From contig NZ_JABEQN010000005.1 of NCBI RefSeq assembly GCF_014174165.1, forward strand, positions 124,001-188,000: DNA of 64,000 nt, written 5' to 3'. Below are positions 63,593 through 64,000 of this stretch, piece after piece (the stretch's first letter is position 1; every line of letters begins with the position of its first letter). The position numbers and the translations under genes were made by a program. The DNA comes from Gluconacetobacter dulcium. Its GTDB lineage: Bacteria > Pseudomonadota > Alphaproteobacteria > Acetobacterales > Acetobacteraceae. The notes under the pieces are model-generated. The model worked only from the letters and a program-made list of their open reading frames with translations, searched no databases and had not been told where the DNA came from.

Positions 63593-64000
63593 TCAGGACA
63601 GATGCCGGCGAATGACGGACGACAGGCCCTCGACGGCGATGACCATCACCAGCGTCATCAGCAGCAGCAGCGAGGCGGTGCGGTACTGAAAAAGGCTGAT
63701 GGCGGTATAAAGCTGGAACCCCAGCCCACCCGCGCCGACAAAACCCAGCACCAGAGACGAGCGAAGGTTTTCGTCGAACCGGTAGAGCACCAGCCCGAAC
63801 ATCGACGGGGCGAGCATCGGCACGACGCCATGCGCGAAAATCTGCAGGCGGTTGGCACCGGCCAGTTCCATCGCCTCCATCGGCATCACGTCCATGTCCT
63901 CGATCATTTCGGCCCCCAGCCGGCCCAGCATGCCCGCCGTGTGCAGCGTCAGCGACAGCACGCCGGGAAACGGCCCCAGACCGACCGCGGTGACGAAGAT
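63593..64000 (-). CDS. Phosphonate ABC transporter permease PhnE-like (partial, 5' end missing)
   Basis: This is the C-terminal part of an inner-membrane permease resembling PhnE. The visible frame begins with FVTAVGLGPFPGVLSLTLHTAGMLGRLGAE and includes the cytoplasmic coupling loop EAMELAGANRLQIF that contacts the ATPase. The gene runs to the window edge; its start lies outside. Phosphonate, phosphite or a related compound is the likely cargo by family, and partner phn genes would be upstream. Confidence 0.88.
   Translation of the reverse strand: MFVTAVGLGPFPGVLSLTLHTAGMLGRLGAEMIEDMDVMPMEAMELAGANRLQIFAHGVVPMLAPSMFGLVLYRFDENLRSSLVLGFVGAGGLGFQLYTAISLFQYRTASLLLLMTLVMVIAVEGLSSVIRRHLS

Noticed and set aside
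1-64000. CRISPR array, tRNA or rRNA genes, insertion sequences, prophage
   Set aside because: No regularly spaced repeats, cloverleaf sequences, transposase or integrase frames were seen on either strand.

Overview
This window is high-GC chromosomal DNA from an alphaproteobacterium, most likely an acetic acid bacterium (Acetobacteraceae, Gluconacetobacter/Komagataeibacter-like). The main reasons are a membrane-bound PQQ glucose dehydrogenase beside an OprB sugar porin, a second OprB porin, many periplasmic oxidoreductases, and a short eutBC-permease operon without microcompartment genes. The genus is an inference from gene content. I see no rRNA, tRNA, CRISPR array, transposase or phage gene.

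1-6.2 kb: ethanolamine ammonia-lyase (eutB truncated by the window start, eutC) and an ethanolamine permease, convergent with an OprP-type porin and a citrate-type MFS symporter. 6.6-10.3 kb, minus strand: murA, dcd, two small proteins and a glycosyltransferase. 10.6-14.8 kb, plus strand: a GT9 heptosyltransferase-like gene, thrS, a pair of tandem 169-bp repeats, then infC, which appears to start at an AUA codon. 14.8-22.6 kb, minus strand: a stress/envelope block of hrpB, an HtrA protease, a two-component pair, a small secreted protein, a SIMPL protein and a DUF188 protein that appears to start at CTG. 22.7-29.6 kb: a DsbD/ScsB-type reductase, a lipoprotein, Hsp33, and argD-argF with a small protein.

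29.8-42 kb: sugar oxidation. An OprB porin and gcd are divergent across a 966-bp AT-rich regulatory region. Then come a LysR/quinone reductase divergent pair, a cytochrome c, a secreted hydrolase, an extensin-like protein, an aldo-keto reductase and a second OprB porin. 42-50.8 kb: a membrane protein/HTH regulator pair, a DUF2252 protein, a SulP transporter, a PAS-PAS-GGDEF diguanylate cyclase, a DMT exporter, a GNAT acetyltransferase and a Rieske oxygenase. 51-54 kb: a secreted methyltransferase-like protein and a second LysR/flavin reductase (azoR) divergent pair. 54-59.5 kb: a secreted prolyl oligopeptidase and a PdxA-type dehydrogenase/TIM-barrel/cupin operon facing its own LysR gene. 59.6-64 kb: a DEAD-box helicase, a shortened UvrA paralogue, and a PhnE-type permease cut by the window end.

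Most genes are ordinary core or accessory functions. The points most worth a second look are the two apparent non-canonical start codons, several intergenic palindromes and repeats, and the PdxA/TIM-barrel/cupin operon. I found no convincing novel defence, mobile or CRISPR-like system.
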